Positions 14,893 to 23,684 of a stretch of DNA of 64,000 bases are shown here, piece by piece (position 1 is the first letter of the stretch; each line of letters starts with the position of its first letter). This DNA is from Vescimonas coprocola. Its GTDB lineage: Bacteria; Bacillota; Clostridia; Oscillospirales; Oscillospiraceae. Made by a program: the position numbers and the translations under genes. The stretch is taken from assembly GCF_018408575.1 (NCBI RefSeq), contig NZ_AP023418.1, positions 1,702,415-1,766,414 on the forward strand. The letters run 5' to 3'. The notes below the pieces were generated by a model that did not search any database, had not been told where the DNA came from, and saw nothing but the letters and a program-made list of their open reading frames with translations.

Positions 14893-16116
14893 GTGAAAAA
14901 GACCGTTTTGAGGAAATATGCCCAGCTGATCGCCGCCTCCGGCGTCAATGTGCAGCCGGGTCAGGAGGTATTCATCGCCGCCGATCTGGATCAGCCGGAG
15001 TTTGTGAAGCTGCTGGTGGAGGAATGCTATAAGCGCAAGGCCAAGAAGGTGGTGGTGGACTGGAGCTATCAGCCCCTGCAAAAGCTCCACTACCGCTATC
15101 GTACCCTGACCACTCTCTCCAAGCTTGATAACTACGAGGAGGCCCGCTGGCAGCACTATGTGGATACCATTCCCTGCCGCATCTACCTGCTCAGCGAGGA
15201 CCCCGACGGTCTGAAGGGCATCAATCAGGAGAAGATGGCCAAGAGTCAGCAGCGGCTATACCCCGTCATCAAGAAATACCGGGATCAGATCGAGAATAAG
15301 TACCAGTGGTGCATCGCCGCCGTCCCAGGCGCCGCATGGGCCAAGAAGCTGTTCCCGGAGCTGCGGACCAGTCAGGCCATTGAGAAGCTGTGGGAGGCCA
15401 TTCTCTCCACCAGCCGGGTGGACGAGGACCCCGTGGCGGCGTGGGAGGCCCATAACAAGGACCTCCACGACCGGTGCCAGTACCTCAGCGGTCTGGGCAT
15501 CCGGGAGCTGCGCTACAAGAGCGCCAACGGCACGGACTTCACCGTGGGCATGATCCCGGAGGCGCAGTTCTGCGGCGGCGGCGAGACCAGCCTGCAAGGC
15601 ATCTTCTTCAATCCCAATATCCCCACGGAGGAGTGCTTCATCTCCCCCATGAAGGGTGTGGCCGAGGGCATTGTCTACGCCACCAAGCCCCTGAGCTATC
15701 AGGGTCAGCTCATCGACGGCTTCTGGATCCGCTTCCACGAGGGCAAGGCGGTGGAGTGGCACGCCGAGGTCAACAACGACCTGCTGACCAAGCTCATCAC
15801 CATGGACGAGGGCAGCTGCTATCTGGGCGAGTGCGCTCTGGTCCCCTTCGACTCCCCCATCAATCAAACGGGCCTGCTGTTTTATAACACCCTCTTTGAT
15901 GAAAACGCCTGCTGCCATCTGGCGCTGGGCATGGGCTTTGCCGATACCATCCGGGACTTCCAGAGCAAGACGCTGGAGGAGTGCCGGGCGCTGGGCGTCA
16001 ACGACTCCATGATCCACGAGGACTTCATGATCGGCTCGGCGGACCTCTCCATCGACGCCGTGTGCGACGGCGGCAAGGTGGTCCCCATCTTCCGCAATGG
16101 TACATGGGCTTTTTGA
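14893..16116 (+). CDS. M29-family aminopeptidase, AmpS/PepS type (407 residues)
   Basis: The protein matches the thermophilic M29 aminopeptidase family over its full length, with a Rossmann-like N-terminal half (VQPGQEVFIAADLD) and a metal-binding C-terminal half: NGTDFTVGM, EECFISP, EWHAEVNND, LGECALVPFDSP, ENACCHLALG and MIHEDFMIGSADLSIDA supply conserved Glu, His and Asp ligands. These cytosolic dimers take amino acids off peptide N-termini using two metal ions. The start is GTG 14893, after GGAGGGG. It has its own promoter and terminator and is probably a housekeeping peptide-recycling enzyme. Confidence 0.9.
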   Translation: MKKTVLRKYAQLIAASGVNVQPGQEVFIAADLDQPEFVKLLVEECYKRKAKKVVVDWSYQPLQKLHYRYRTLTTLSKLDNYEEARWQHYVDTIPCRIYLLSEDPDGLKGINQEKMAKSQQRLYPVIKKYRDQIENKYQWCIAAVPGAAWAKKLFPELRTSQAIEKLWEAILSTSRVDEDPVAAWEAHNKDLHDRCQYLSGLGIRELRYKSANGTDFTVGMIPEAQFCGGGETSLQGIFFNPNIPTEECFISPMKGVAEGIVYATKPLSYQGQLIDGFWIRFHEGKAVEWHAEVNNDLLTKLITMDEGSCYLGECALVPFDSPINQTGLLFYNTLFDENACCHLALGMGFADTIRDFQSKTLEECRALGVNDSMIHEDFMIGSADLSIDAVCDGGKVVPIFRNGTWAF

Positions 16117-16207
16117 CCGTCGCCTTTTTCAGAGACTGTACCCTGTTTTTGCAAAGAAGGATCAGGAGAAAGAAAATGGATGATGCGTTCATCCAATCAT
16201 TGCAGAT

Positions 16208-16257
16208 AACCCAAGGGAGGGAGGAGCGCTGCTCCTCCCTCCCTTGGGTTTGCTTTT
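16208..16257 (+). terminator. Terminator after the aminopeptidase
   Basis: A 20-bp perfect stem (AACCCAAGGGAGGGAGGAGC) with GCT loop, then TGCTTTTCG and further T. Confidence 0.9.
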
Positions 16258-16495
16258 CGTTTTTTATGCTGCTTTTTCTCTTCCACGAAATTTTTTCTCC
16301 GAACGGAGGATCTTCCACCGCAGAAAAAAATCCTCCGTGGGAAAATGGCTCACCGGCGGGGCAAATCTTTCTATGTGGAACAAGTCCCGGTTTGGGAGAC
16401 GGCGGCGTGTCCCATGGGACAAAAACGGTATTCCTTCGGACGTCAGGTCCCGGTCCGATATGGGGCGAGTGGACGTCCAAAAAATGTCCAATCTC
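16258..16495. other. Intergenic stretch without a recognisable gene
   Basis: The 238 bases between the aminopeptidase terminator and the obg stop codon show small inverted repeats (GTCCCATGGGAC at 16411, GGACGTCC at 16470) but no frame with a ribosome site or a recognisable product, and no clear terminator for obg. Confidence 0.5.
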
Positions 16496-17776
16496 TCAGC
16501 GCTGATACTCAAATTCCAGATCGTACATGGAGACGATATCCCCGTCCTGGATCCCCATCTGCTCCAGCTGATCGAACAGACCCGACTGGCGCAGAACCTT
16601 ATCGAAGTACATCCGGCTCTCATAGTCGGAAAAATTGATGTTGCCCATGAGCCGCTGGAGCCACGGCCCCTCCACCAGCCAGGTGTGGTCGTCCCGGTGG
16701 ATATCCAGCGGGGCGGTGGTATCCACCTCCGGCGGGCGGGGTACATACTCCGGCTCATAGACCGTCACCGGCGGCAGCTCCGCCAAGCGGCGGGCGATAG
16801 CCTGCACCAACTCACGGGTCCCCTGATGGGTGGCGGCGGACATGGCCATGAACTCATAGCCCGCCTCCTGCACATGGCAGCGGAAGGCTTCCAGCTGCTC
16901 AGGGTCCGCCAGCAGATCCGTCTTGTTGGCCACCACGATCTGGGGCCGCTGAGCCAGTTCCGGGCTGTACTGCTTCAGCTCGGCATTGATGGCGTCAAAG
17001 TCCGCTATGGGGTCCCGGCCCTCGCTGCCGGAGACATCCACCAGATGCACCAGCAGGCGGCAGCGGTCAATGTGCCGCAGGAAGTCATGGCCCAGCCCGG
17101 CTCCCTCGCTGGCCCCCTCAATGATGCCGGGGATATCCGCCATAACGAAGGACACGCCCTCATCCACATACACCACGCCCAGATTGGGATAGAGGGTGGT
17201 GAAATGGTAGTTGGCGATCTTGGGATGGGCCTTGCTGACCACGCTCAGAAGGGTGCTCTTGCCCACGTTGGGAAAGCCCACCAGACCCACGTCCGCCAAC
17301 AGCTTCAGCTCCAGCACCACGTCGTGGCTCTCACCGGGAAGGCCCGCCTTGGCGAAGCGGGGTACCTGCCGGGTGGGGGTGGCGAAGTGCTGGTTGCCCC
17401 AGCCGCCCCGGCCGCCTTTACAGAGGACGAAGGGCTCGCTGTCGGACATATCCTTGATGATCTCGCCGGTCTCGGCGTCCCGGATGAGAGTCCCTCTGGG
17501 GACCCGGATGGTGAGACTCTCTCCGTCCTTGCCGCTTTTGCGGCCGCCCTGCCCATCTACGCCGGGAGAAGCCACATATTTGCGCTTGTAGCGGAAGTCC
17601 ATCAGCGTGGACATATTGTCATCCACCTGCACGATGATGCTGCCGCCGTCGCCGCCGTCGCCGCCGTCGGGGCCACCGGCGGCCACGTATTTCTCCCGGT
17701 GGAAGGCCACGGCTCCGTTGCCGCCGTTGCCGGCCCGGACGGTGATGCGGGCTTTATCGATGAATCCATTTGCCAT
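16496..17776 (-). CDS. obg: Obg family GTPase (426 residues)
   Basis: Obg is an essential GTPase linked to large ribosomal subunit assembly, stress and, in spore formers, sporulation onset. The Gly-rich Obg fold (residues 1-158) is followed by the G domain: G1 GFPNVGKS, G3 DIPG and G4 NKTD, with the switch region YHFTTLYPNLG. A C-terminal OCT domain is present (residues about 345-426). The start is ATG 17776 with GAGGTAGC before it; the longer frame to 17881 has no conserved residues. Downstream is an intergenic gap, and upstream comes the small XRE module. Confidence 0.95.
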   Translation of the reverse strand: MANGFIDKARITVRAGNGGNGAVAFHREKYVAAGGPDGGDGGDGGSIIVQVDDNMSTLMDFRYKRKYVASPGVDGQGGRKSGKDGESLTIRVPRGTLIRDAETGEIIKDMSDSEPFVLCKGGRGGWGNQHFATPTRQVPRFAKAGLPGESHDVVLELKLLADVGLVGFPNVGKSTLLSVVSKAHPKIANYHFTTLYPNLGVVYVDEGVSFVMADIPGIIEGASEGAGLGHDFLRHIDRCRLLVHLVDVSGSEGRDPIADFDAINAELKQYSPELAQRPQIVVANKTDLLADPEQLEAFRCHVQEAGYEFMAMSAATHQGTRELVQAIARRLAELPPVTVYEPEYVPRPPEVDTTAPLDIHRDDHTWLVEGPWLQRLMGNINFSDYESRMYFDKVLRQSGLFDQLEQMGIQDGDIVSMYDLEFEYQR

Positions 17777-17903
17777 AATGCTACCTCGTTTATCTGAAAA
17801 TGTGTATTCTACTCCAGTATGTCCTATTTTAACGGAAAAACGCCCCACCGTCAAGGGCGGGGCGCAGGAGAAAACGGTCACTGCTGCACTGGCAGGACAC
17901 AGA

Positions 17904-17936
17904 AAAGGAGGACAGGCGTTTGCCTGCCCTCCTTTT
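17904..17936 (-). terminator. Terminator after the small XRE gene
   Basis: AAAAGGAGG-CAGGC / GCCTG-CCTCCTTTT with a short loop; T-rich on both strands. Its left arm shares 22 bases with 18426-18447. Confidence 0.75.
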
Positions 17937-17956
17937 GAAGTCAGAAGGTAACGCCG

Positions 17957-18160
17957 TCAGCGGGGCTCATCGGAGAAGCGGATGACGTCATTGGGGGTGC
18001 AGCCGATGATGCGGCAGAGCTTTTCCAGCGTGACCATGGTGATATTGCGGCCCTTTTTCAAAGCGTCCAGCGTCTTGTTATCCACGCCGCTCTTCAGCAG
18101 CTGGTACTGGGAGACGCCACGGCGCTGCATAGTTTCCCACAGGGGGCTGTAATCAAACAT
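17957..18160 (-). CDS. Minimal XRE/HTH_26-type repressor (67 residues)
   Basis: The protein starts at ATG 18160 (AAAGGTGG upstream) and is a single helix-turn-helix domain: MQRRGVSQYQLLKSGVDNKTLDALKKGRNITMVTLEKLCRIIGCTPNDVIRF. This is the compact Cro-like family (YozG and related) common on mobile elements and chromosomes of Clostridia. It is divergent from a 54-residue gene, and a 28-bp palindrome covers both -35 regions, so autoregulation is likely. It lies between direct repeats that also act as terminators, suggesting it is an inserted module. Confidence 0.8.
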   Translation of the reverse strand: MFDYSPLWETMQRRGVSQYQLLKSGVDNKTLDALKKGRNITMVTLEKLCRIIGCTPNDVIRFSDEPR

Positions 18161-18187
18161 CACGGTCACCACCTTTCTTCTCAAATC

Positions 18188-18245
18188 ATTATAGAAAGAA
18201 AAGCAGAAAAACCATATTGTGGATATATCCACAATATGGTATAAT
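18188..18245. promoter_or_regulatory. Divergent promoters sharing a perfect 28-bp operator
   Basis: The palindrome CCATATTGTGGATA / TATCCACAATATGG spans 18212-18239. To the right, TTGTGG (18217), a 17-base spacer and TATAAT (18240-18245) form the plus-strand promoter. To the left, TATAAT on the minus strand lies at 18188-18193 with a weak -35 (TATGGT) inside the palindrome. A repressor bound here would cover both start regions. Confidence 0.75.
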
Positions 18246-18262
18246 AGAAAAGGGTGATTATT

Positions 18263-18427
18263 TTGGCTGATTATAAAGAGATGTATTTGACCATGATGCG
18301 GGCAGCTGAACAAGCGATCAATATTCTGATCGCCGCACAGCAGGCGTGTGAAGAAGCCTATTTGCAGGAAGATGCTCCCCATATATTTATCTTGGAAAGT
18401 GAATCCGATAACGCAAAACAGGAATAA
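18263..18427 (+). CDS. Conserved small protein, divergent to the XRE gene (54 residues)
   Basis: The likely start is TTG 18263 (AAAAGGGTG seven bases upstream); an inner ATG at 18281 lacks a site. The product begins MADYKEMYLTMMRAAEQAIN and continues as a single amphipathic helix (ILIAAQQACEEAYLQEDAP) and acidic tail. Short proteins beginning like this are familiar from Clostridia mobile elements and chromosomes, but I know no assigned function. No membrane segment or metal motif is present. Because it pairs with a Cro-like repressor under a shared operator, an antitoxin- or anti-repressor-like role is possible but unsupported by sequence. Confidence 0.65.
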   Translation: MADYKEMYLTMMRAAEQAINILIAAQQACEEAYLQEDAPHIFILESESDNAKQE

Positions 18428-18452
18428 GGAGGACAGGCGTTTGCCTGTCCTC
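18426..18452 (+). terminator. Terminator-like hairpin overlapping the small gene stop codon
   Basis: GAGGACAGGC / GCCTGTCCTC with GTTT loop; T content is modest. The region repeats 22 bases of 17905-17926 exactly. Confidence 0.6.
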
Positions 18453-18495
18453 ATTCCTGTTGGGTAAAGGATATACGGTTTTCATGCCAAGGGCG

Positions 18496-21039
18496 TTACT
18501 CCAGTGCGTCACGGCTCTCGAACACATCACGGATAGAGCCGCTGCGGTCGATCTCCGGCTCAGGCTGGGGCTGCTTGCTCATTTGCAGCTCCTGCCACTT
18601 GGCCTTGTCGATGAGCAGCTGACGGGGCTTGGAACCCTCGAAGGGGCCGACAATGCCCCGTTCCTCCATCTGATCCACCAGACGGGCGGCACGGGAATAG
18701 CCCAGCTTCAGGCGGCGCTGGAGCATGGAGACGGATGCCTGTCCCGTTTCCAGAACCACCTCCACGGCGGCGGGCAGCAGCTCGTCGCCATCCTCCTGTG
18801 CCTCGGCGGGTTCGGCAGAGGTCTTTCCTCCGCTGCCCTTTTCCTTCTCCTTCACCGCCTGCTCGATCTTGTCCATGACTTCACGGGAGTACTCCGCCTC
18901 GCCGGTGGTCTTGACGAAGCCCACTACCCGCTCGATCTCCTCCGGAGTGATGAAGCAGCCCTGCACACGGGTGGGCTTTCCGGCCCCCAGCGGGGCATAG
19001 AGCATATCGCCCTTGCCCACCAGCTTTTCGGCGCCGGTGGTATCCAGAATGATGCGGGACTCCAGTGAGGAGGCCACAGCGAAGGCGATGCGGCTGGGGA
19101 TATTGGCCTTCATCAGGCCGGTGATGACGTCGGAGGAGGGTCGCTGGGTGGCAATGACCAGATGCATCCCGGCGGCACGGCCCATCTGGGCCACCCGGCA
19201 GATGGACTCCTCCACCTCCTTAGCGGCCACCAGCATCAGGTCTGCCAGCTCGTCGATGACCACCACCACCGTGGGCATGGTCTTGAGCTCCTCATCCTGC
19301 CGGGCCAGCGCATTATAACCCGCCAGATCCTTGACCCCGTGCTCGGAGAACAGCTTATAGCGCTTCATCATCTCGAACACCGCCCATTGCAGGGCTCCGG
19401 CGGCCTTTTTGGGGTCCGTCACCACGGGGATCAGCAGGTGGGGGATGCCGTTATAGGGGGCCAGCTCCACCATTTTGGGGTCCACCATGATAAAGCGGAC
19501 CTCCTCCGGGGTGGACTTATAGAGGATGCTGACGATGAGGGAGTTGGTACACACGGACTTACCGGAGCCGGTGGTACCGGCGATGAGCACATGAGGAAGC
19601 TTGCCGATATCCCCCACGATGCAGCTGCCGCCGATGTCCTTGCCCACGGCGAAGGCCACCGGGGACTTATGCTCCGTGAAGGTACGGGACTCCACCACGT
19701 CCCGGATGCGAACCGGGGTGACGGCCCGGTTAGGGACCTCGATGCCCACCACGGAAATTTTATTGGGGATGGGGGCGATGCGGACGCCGCTGGCCCCCAG
19801 TGCCAGCGCAATGTCATCGGCGAGGTTGGTGATCTTGGACAGCTTCACCCCCTGCTCCAGCGTAAATTCATAGCGGGTGACGCTGGGGCCGTGGACCACA
19901 GCGCCGGGGCGGGCGTCCACACCGAAGCTCTGAAGGGTCTGGGCCAAGCGCTGGGAGTTGCTCCGCAGCTCAGCCCCCACCTCCGTATAGTTGTCGGCGG
20001 TATTCTCATCCAGAAGCGTGATGGGGGGATACTGGTACGCCTCCTCCGGCTGGGCCAGCTCCTGCTCCACCGCAGCGGTCACCTCCTCGGTGGCGTCCTG
20101 CACCTCCTGCGCCGTGACGGAAGGCTTGGCCGCTTCACGGGGCTTAGCCACAGGGGCGGGGGCAGCAGACGCTGCCGGTGGGGAGGTAACGGGAGCGGCG
20201 GGGGCCACGGGGGTGGCTTCCTCCGCAGGCTCCCCCCGCAGCACCTGATCCGGGGTGCGGACGGTGCTGCTCTTACGGGAGAAGAAGGGTTTCTTCTCCT
20301 TAGGGGTAAAGGTGGGTTCCTCCGGCTGGGGCTGCGGCTGCTTGGCGGGTGGCTCGTCGTCCAGGGGGATATCGATGGCGGCACGGCGGCGGGGCCGCTT
20401 CTCCGCCGGTTTCTCCTTTTCACGGGCGGGGGGTGCTTCCTCCGGGATGTCCTCCCGCTCCGCCTCCCGGCGCTCCTGCGCCCGGCGGACGGCGTCCTTG
20501 GGGGAGAAGTGCAGCGCCAGACACAGGGCCGCCAGCAGCATGAGGAGGAACAGGATCAGGGACAGCACCTTGCCGAATACGGCGGAGAAGCCCACGGCCA
20601 AACCGCCGGACAGGGCGCCGCCGCTTTGCAGGGACCGGCCGGAGAGCCACAGTTCCCGCAGGCCGGTGAGGCCCGGCTCATAGGAGCGGGCGCACAGCAG
20701 CAGATGCAGGCCGCAGCCGGTGAGCACCGGCACCAGCAGCGTACATACGGAGCGCAGGGTGGCGGGGCGGTCCCGGTGGGTCAGCAGCAGGAGGCCCGTC
20801 AGCAGCAGGGCCGGGGCCGACAGCCAGTAGCCGTAACCCAGCAGCCCCTTCAGCAGGCCGCCGAAGAAGGTGATGAACAGGGCCTCCTCCTGAAAATAGG
20901 ACACGACGGCGCACAGGGCCAGCAGCAGGCAGACACCGCCGGCGATCTCCCGGCCGTAGGTAGGGGCAGGAGGGGGCGGCGTGCGGGTATTCTTTTTTGC
21001 GGGTTGCGAGGTTTTCTTCTTTTTGGGTGCAGCAGCCAT
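18496..21039 (-). CDS. ftsK: DNA translocase FtsK/SpoIIIE (847 residues)
   Basis: The N-terminal 190 residues hold four membrane helices; a Pro/Glu-rich linker follows to about 320. The motor domain has Walker A GTTGSGKS and Walker B VVVVIDELADLM, with HVLIAG before and VIATQRPSSDVITG after them. The C-terminal gamma winged helix (residues about 745-810, ASVSMLQRRLKLGYSRAARLVDQMEERGI) recognises KOPS/SRS-like sites. The protein pumps DNA through the septum during division and, in spore formers, into the forespore. It lies directly downstream of uppP on the same strand with a 31-base gap. FtsK versus SpoIIIE cannot be settled from one copy. Confidence 0.95.
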   Translation of the reverse strand: MAAAPKKKKTSQPAKKNTRTPPPPAPTYGREIAGGVCLLLALCAVVSYFQEEALFITFFGGLLKGLLGYGYWLSAPALLLTGLLLLTHRDRPATLRSVCTLLVPVLTGCGLHLLLCARSYEPGLTGLRELWLSGRSLQSGGALSGGLAVGFSAVFGKVLSLILFLLMLLAALCLALHFSPKDAVRRAQERREAEREDIPEEAPPAREKEKPAEKRPRRRAAIDIPLDDEPPAKQPQPQPEEPTFTPKEKKPFFSRKSSTVRTPDQVLRGEPAEEATPVAPAAPVTSPPAASAAPAPVAKPREAAKPSVTAQEVQDATEEVTAAVEQELAQPEEAYQYPPITLLDENTADNYTEVGAELRSNSQRLAQTLQSFGVDARPGAVVHGPSVTRYEFTLEQGVKLSKITNLADDIALALGASGVRIAPIPNKISVVGIEVPNRAVTPVRIRDVVESRTFTEHKSPVAFAVGKDIGGSCIVGDIGKLPHVLIAGTTGSGKSVCTNSLIVSILYKSTPEEVRFIMVDPKMVELAPYNGIPHLLIPVVTDPKKAAGALQWAVFEMMKRYKLFSEHGVKDLAGYNALARQDEELKTMPTVVVVIDELADLMLVAAKEVEESICRVAQMGRAAGMHLVIATQRPSSDVITGLMKANIPSRIAFAVASSLESRIILDTTGAEKLVGKGDMLYAPLGAGKPTRVQGCFITPEEIERVVGFVKTTGEAEYSREVMDKIEQAVKEKEKGSGGKTSAEPAEAQEDGDELLPAAVEVVLETGQASVSMLQRRLKLGYSRAARLVDQMEERGIVGPFEGSKPRQLLIDKAKWQELQMSKQPQPEPEIDRSGSIRDVFESRDALE

Positions 21040-21070
21040 GCGGACTTCCTTTCGTGCAAGAGAACGGGTG

Positions 21071-21898
21071 TTACTTGACGGCGTTCAGAATGAGGGTCAG
21101 CGCACCAGCGGCCCAGCAATAGTAGGCGAAGGCACCGAAGCGGCCCTTGTCAGCGATCATCTTCAGCAGGCGGATGCACAGGTAGCCGGAGACGGCAGCC
21201 ACCACCACGCCCGCCAGATACACCGGCAGTTGGCTCCAGTCCACGCCGCCGGTGAGGGCATCCTTCAGACTGAGGATGTTGGCACCCAGCACGGCGGGGA
21301 TGGACAGCAGGAAGGAGAAGCGCACGGCAAACCTCCGCTCGAAGCCCACGAAGCAGCCGGTGGTGATGGTCATGCCGGAGCGGGAGATGCCGGGGACCGT
21401 GGCAATAGCCTGACTGACGCCCACCACCAACACATCCAGCACCGTGGCGCTGCGGGCATCCTTGCGGCCCTTGCGGGCCCGGTCGCTGAAAAACAGCAGG
21501 AAGCCGGTGACGATCAGGGCGGCGCCGATGAATACCATACTGCTCTTCAGGCCCTCCACCGTGTCCTTGATGGGCAGGATGGCAAACAGAGGCAGCGTAC
21601 CCAGAATGATCAGCAGGATCAGGCGGCGGGCCGGGGGTACCGGCGTAGGGGTGCTGTGGTGGACCAGATCACCGATGCCGCAGAAAAATTCCCGCACCAT
21701 ATCGCAGATGTCCTGCCAATAGGCCACGAACACCGCCACCAGCGTACCCAGATGCAGCAGTACGTCGTAGAAGGCGGGGACCTCGGCGTTGATGTTCAGC
21801 AGATTCTGGGCGATGGCCAGATGGCCAGAGCTGGAGATGGGCAGAAATTCCGCCACGCCCTGGATCAAGCCCAGAAGAATAGATTGCAGAAAGGTCAT
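21071..21898 (-). CDS. uppP: Undecaprenyl-diphosphatase UppP/BacA (275 residues)
   Basis: The multipass membrane enzyme recycles the carrier lipid of peptidoglycan synthesis by removing a phosphate from undecaprenyl diphosphate, and confers bacitracin tolerance. Signatures GVAEFLPISSSGHL (residues 15-28) and PGISRSGMTI (about 167) hold the catalytic Glu, His, Ser and Arg residues. Start ATG 21898 follows AAGGAGAA; a longer frame to 22081 overlaps the upstream terminator and is not credible. The gene may share a transcript with ftsK (31-base gap). Confidence 0.95.
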   Translation of the reverse strand: MTFLQSILLGLIQGVAEFLPISSSGHLAIAQNLLNINAEVPAFYDVLLHLGTLVAVFVAYWQDICDMVREFFCGIGDLVHHSTPTPVPPARRLILLIILGTLPLFAILPIKDTVEGLKSSMVFIGAALIVTGFLLFFSDRARKGRKDARSATVLDVLVVGVSQAIATVPGISRSGMTITTGCFVGFERRFAVRFSFLLSIPAVLGANILSLKDALTGGVDWSQLPVYLAGVVVAAVSGYLCIRLLKMIADKGRFGAFAYYCWAAGALTLILNAVK

Positions 21899-22047
21899 AG
21901 GTTTTCTCCTTATTTGAAGTTCTATCAGGGGGTATGGCCCCGTATTGTTGGAAGGGGTACGTTTTATCATACCACAGGCGGACAAAAAATACCACCCCTT
22001 TTCCTCGACAATCTGCGGGATGGCCGCGGAGCCATTCTTATCAAAGG

Positions 22048-22080
22048 AAAGAAGGCCCACCGGATGGCGGGCCTTCTTCA
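22048..22080 (-). terminator. Terminator after the AbrB-type gene
   Basis: AGAAGGCCC / GGGCCTTCT with an inner CC/GG pair, followed on the minus strand by TTCCTTTG. It lies 20 bases after the stop at 22100. Confidence 0.7.
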
Positions 22081-22099
22081 CCGTGTGCGGTACACGGGG

Positions 22100-22348
22100 T
22101 CAGAATGTGACGGACTGAAGCTCTTTCAGGCACTTCTGACACACGTTCTTCCCCCGAAACTCCGATACGCCCCGGCTGCTGTTGCAGAAAATGCAGTTGG
22201 GCCGGAATTTTCGCAGGACAATGGATGCGCCGTCCACATAGATCTCCAGCGGATCACGCTCGGAAATATCCAGCGTGCGCCGCAGCTCTACGGGCAGGAC
22301 GATGCGTCCCAACTCATCCACTCTTCTGACGATACCGGTTGCTTTCAC
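22100..22348 (-). CDS. AbrB/SpoVT-type transition-state regulator (82 residues)
   Basis: The N-terminal 50 residues are an AbrB swapped-hairpin DNA-binding fold (VRRVDELGRIVLPVELRRTLDI, DPLEIYVDGASIVLRKF). The C-terminal 30 residues hold two CxxC pairs (CIFC and CQKC), a feature of clostridial AbrB proteins that may bind zinc. The start is a GTG at 22348 with AAGGGGAGATC before it. Such proteins act as global regulators of stationary-phase and sporulation genes; the targets here are unknown. It stands upstream of and divergent from the spmAB operon. Confidence 0.85.
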   Translation of the reverse strand: MKATGIVRRVDELGRIVLPVELRRTLDISERDPLEIYVDGASIVLRKFRPNCIFCNSSRGVSEFRGKNVCQKCLKELQSVTF

Positions 22349-22507
22349 AGTGATCTCCCCTTCTTTGCCCCTCGATTTTAGCGTCTACGTGGGATTCGTT
22401 TATATTATGCCGTAAATTTACATATTTGTCAACCAAATGATAAAATCTGTCTGGATAGATGTAATAAAATATGTCGGTGCGGCGTATACATCCATGAGGT
22501 GACAAGG

Positions 22508-23092
22508 ATGGCGATGGCGTGGATCTGGACGGGAATGGCTGTGGTCAGCGTGGTGTGCGGCGCCGTATACGGGCGCATGGAGGCCGTCAGTGCGGCGGCG
22601 CTGGAGGGGGCCGGGCAGGCGGTTCGGCTGTGTCTCTCCATGGCGGGGATGCTGTGCCTGTGGACGGGGCTTATGGAGGTCATGGATCGGTGCGGGCTGT
22701 CCCGGCGGCTGGGACGGCTGTTCCGTCCGGTGCTGCGGCGGCTGCTGCCCCAGGCCAGCCGGGATCCGGAGACGCTGGCAGCGGTGACGGCCAATGTGTC
22801 GGCCAATCTGCTGGGGCTGGGCAACGCCGCCACTCCCATGGGTATCCGGGCGGCCTGCCGTATGGCACGGGGGACGGAGGGCGTGGCCAGTGACGAGCTG
22901 TGCCGGCTGGTGGTGCTGAACACCGCCTCCATCCAGCTGCTGCCCACCACGGTGGCCAGCATCCGGGCCGTCTGCGGCAGCGCCGCGCCGCTGGATATCC
23001 TGCCGGCGGTGTGGGTCAGCTCTCTGCTGTCGGTAGCGGCGGGGCTGGCGGCGGCGAAGCTGCTGGAGCGGCTGGGAAGGCGGCGGACATGA
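22508..23092 (+). CDS. spmA: Spore maturation protein SpmA (194 residues)
   Basis: The gate-domain membrane protein of the nucleoside-recognition family has about five membrane segments. GLGNAATPMGIRAACRM and NTASIQLLPTTVASIRA are the SpmA signatures. In Bacillus it is needed with SpmB for spore core dehydration. ATG 22508 sits seven bases after GAGGTG; a GTG nine bases upstream is too close to the same site. It overlaps the spmB start by four bases (ATGA), so the two are translated together. Confidence 0.9.
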   Translation: MAMAWIWTGMAVVSVVCGAVYGRMEAVSAAALEGAGQAVRLCLSMAGMLCLWTGLMEVMDRCGLSRRLGRLFRPVLRRLLPQASRDPETLAAVTANVSANLLGLGNAATPMGIRAACRMARGTEGVASDELCRLVVLNTASIQLLPTTVASIRAVCGSAAPLDILPAVWVSSLLSVAAGLAAAKLLERLGRRRT

Positions 23093-23601
23093 CGGACTGG
23101 GTGATCCCCTGTCTGCTGGCGGGGGTGGCGGCGGCAGCCATGGGGCGGAGGACCGATGTCTACGGCGCCCTCACCGACGGGGCGGCGGAGGGGCTGCGGG
23201 TGCTGGGGCGCATCCTGCCGGCGCTGGTGGTACTGCTGTCGGCGGTGCAGATGTTCCGGGCCTCCGGAGCCATGGAGCTGCTGACGGGGCTGCTGTCACC
23301 GGTGCTGGAAGGGCTGGGCATCCCGCCGGAGACGGCGGTGCTGCTGTTGGTGCGGCCCGTCAGCGGCTCCGGGGCGCTGGCGGTGGGCAGCCAGCTGATG
23401 GAGCAGTACGGGCCGGACTCCTACATCGGGCGGGTGACGGCGGTGATGCTGGGATGCTCGGAGACGACGTTTTATACCGTGGCGGTCTACTACGGCGCTG
23501 CGGGCATCCGCCGCACCCGCCACACCATTCCGGCGGCGCTGGCGGCGGATGCGGCGGCCTTCATTGCCGCCGCATGGGCGGTGCGGGTGTTCTTTCCGTA
23601 A
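23089..23601 (+). CDS. spmB: Spore maturation protein SpmB (170 residues)
   Basis: The protein begins MTDWVIPCLLAGVAAAAMGR at ATG 23089, which overlaps the spmA stop. The nucleoside-recognition gate core is visible in RPVSGSGALAVGSQLMEQYG and VMLGCSETTFYTVAVYYGAAGIRRTRHT, the SpmB signature. It is probably a membrane partner of SpmA in lowering spore core water. The longer frame back to 22900 is a shadow of spmA. A strong terminator follows at 23631. Confidence 0.9.
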   Translation: MTDWVIPCLLAGVAAAAMGRRTDVYGALTDGAAEGLRVLGRILPALVVLLSAVQMFRASGAMELLTGLLSPVLEGLGIPPETAVLLLVRPVSGSGALAVGSQLMEQYGPDSYIGRVTAVMLGCSETTFYTVAVYYGAAGIRRTRHTIPAALAADAAAFIAAAWAVRVFFP

Positions 23602-23630
23602 GGCCGGCTCTCCCGGTGGTGGGGCAGAAA

Positions 23631-23667
23631 AAAGGAGGCTGGGGACTCGTAGTCCCCAGTCTCCTTT
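23631..23667. terminator. Bidirectional terminator between spmB and the ECF gene
   Basis: AAAGGAGxCTGGGGACT / AGTCCCCAGxCTCCTTT with CGT loop, A/T-rich on both sides. Confidence 0.9.
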
Positions 23668-23684
23668 TGTATCTCGATCGTTTT

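Noticed and set aside
19162-21078. 638-codon open frame antisense to ftsK
   Set aside because: Composition is Gly/Gln/His-rich without any domain; ftsK is intact.
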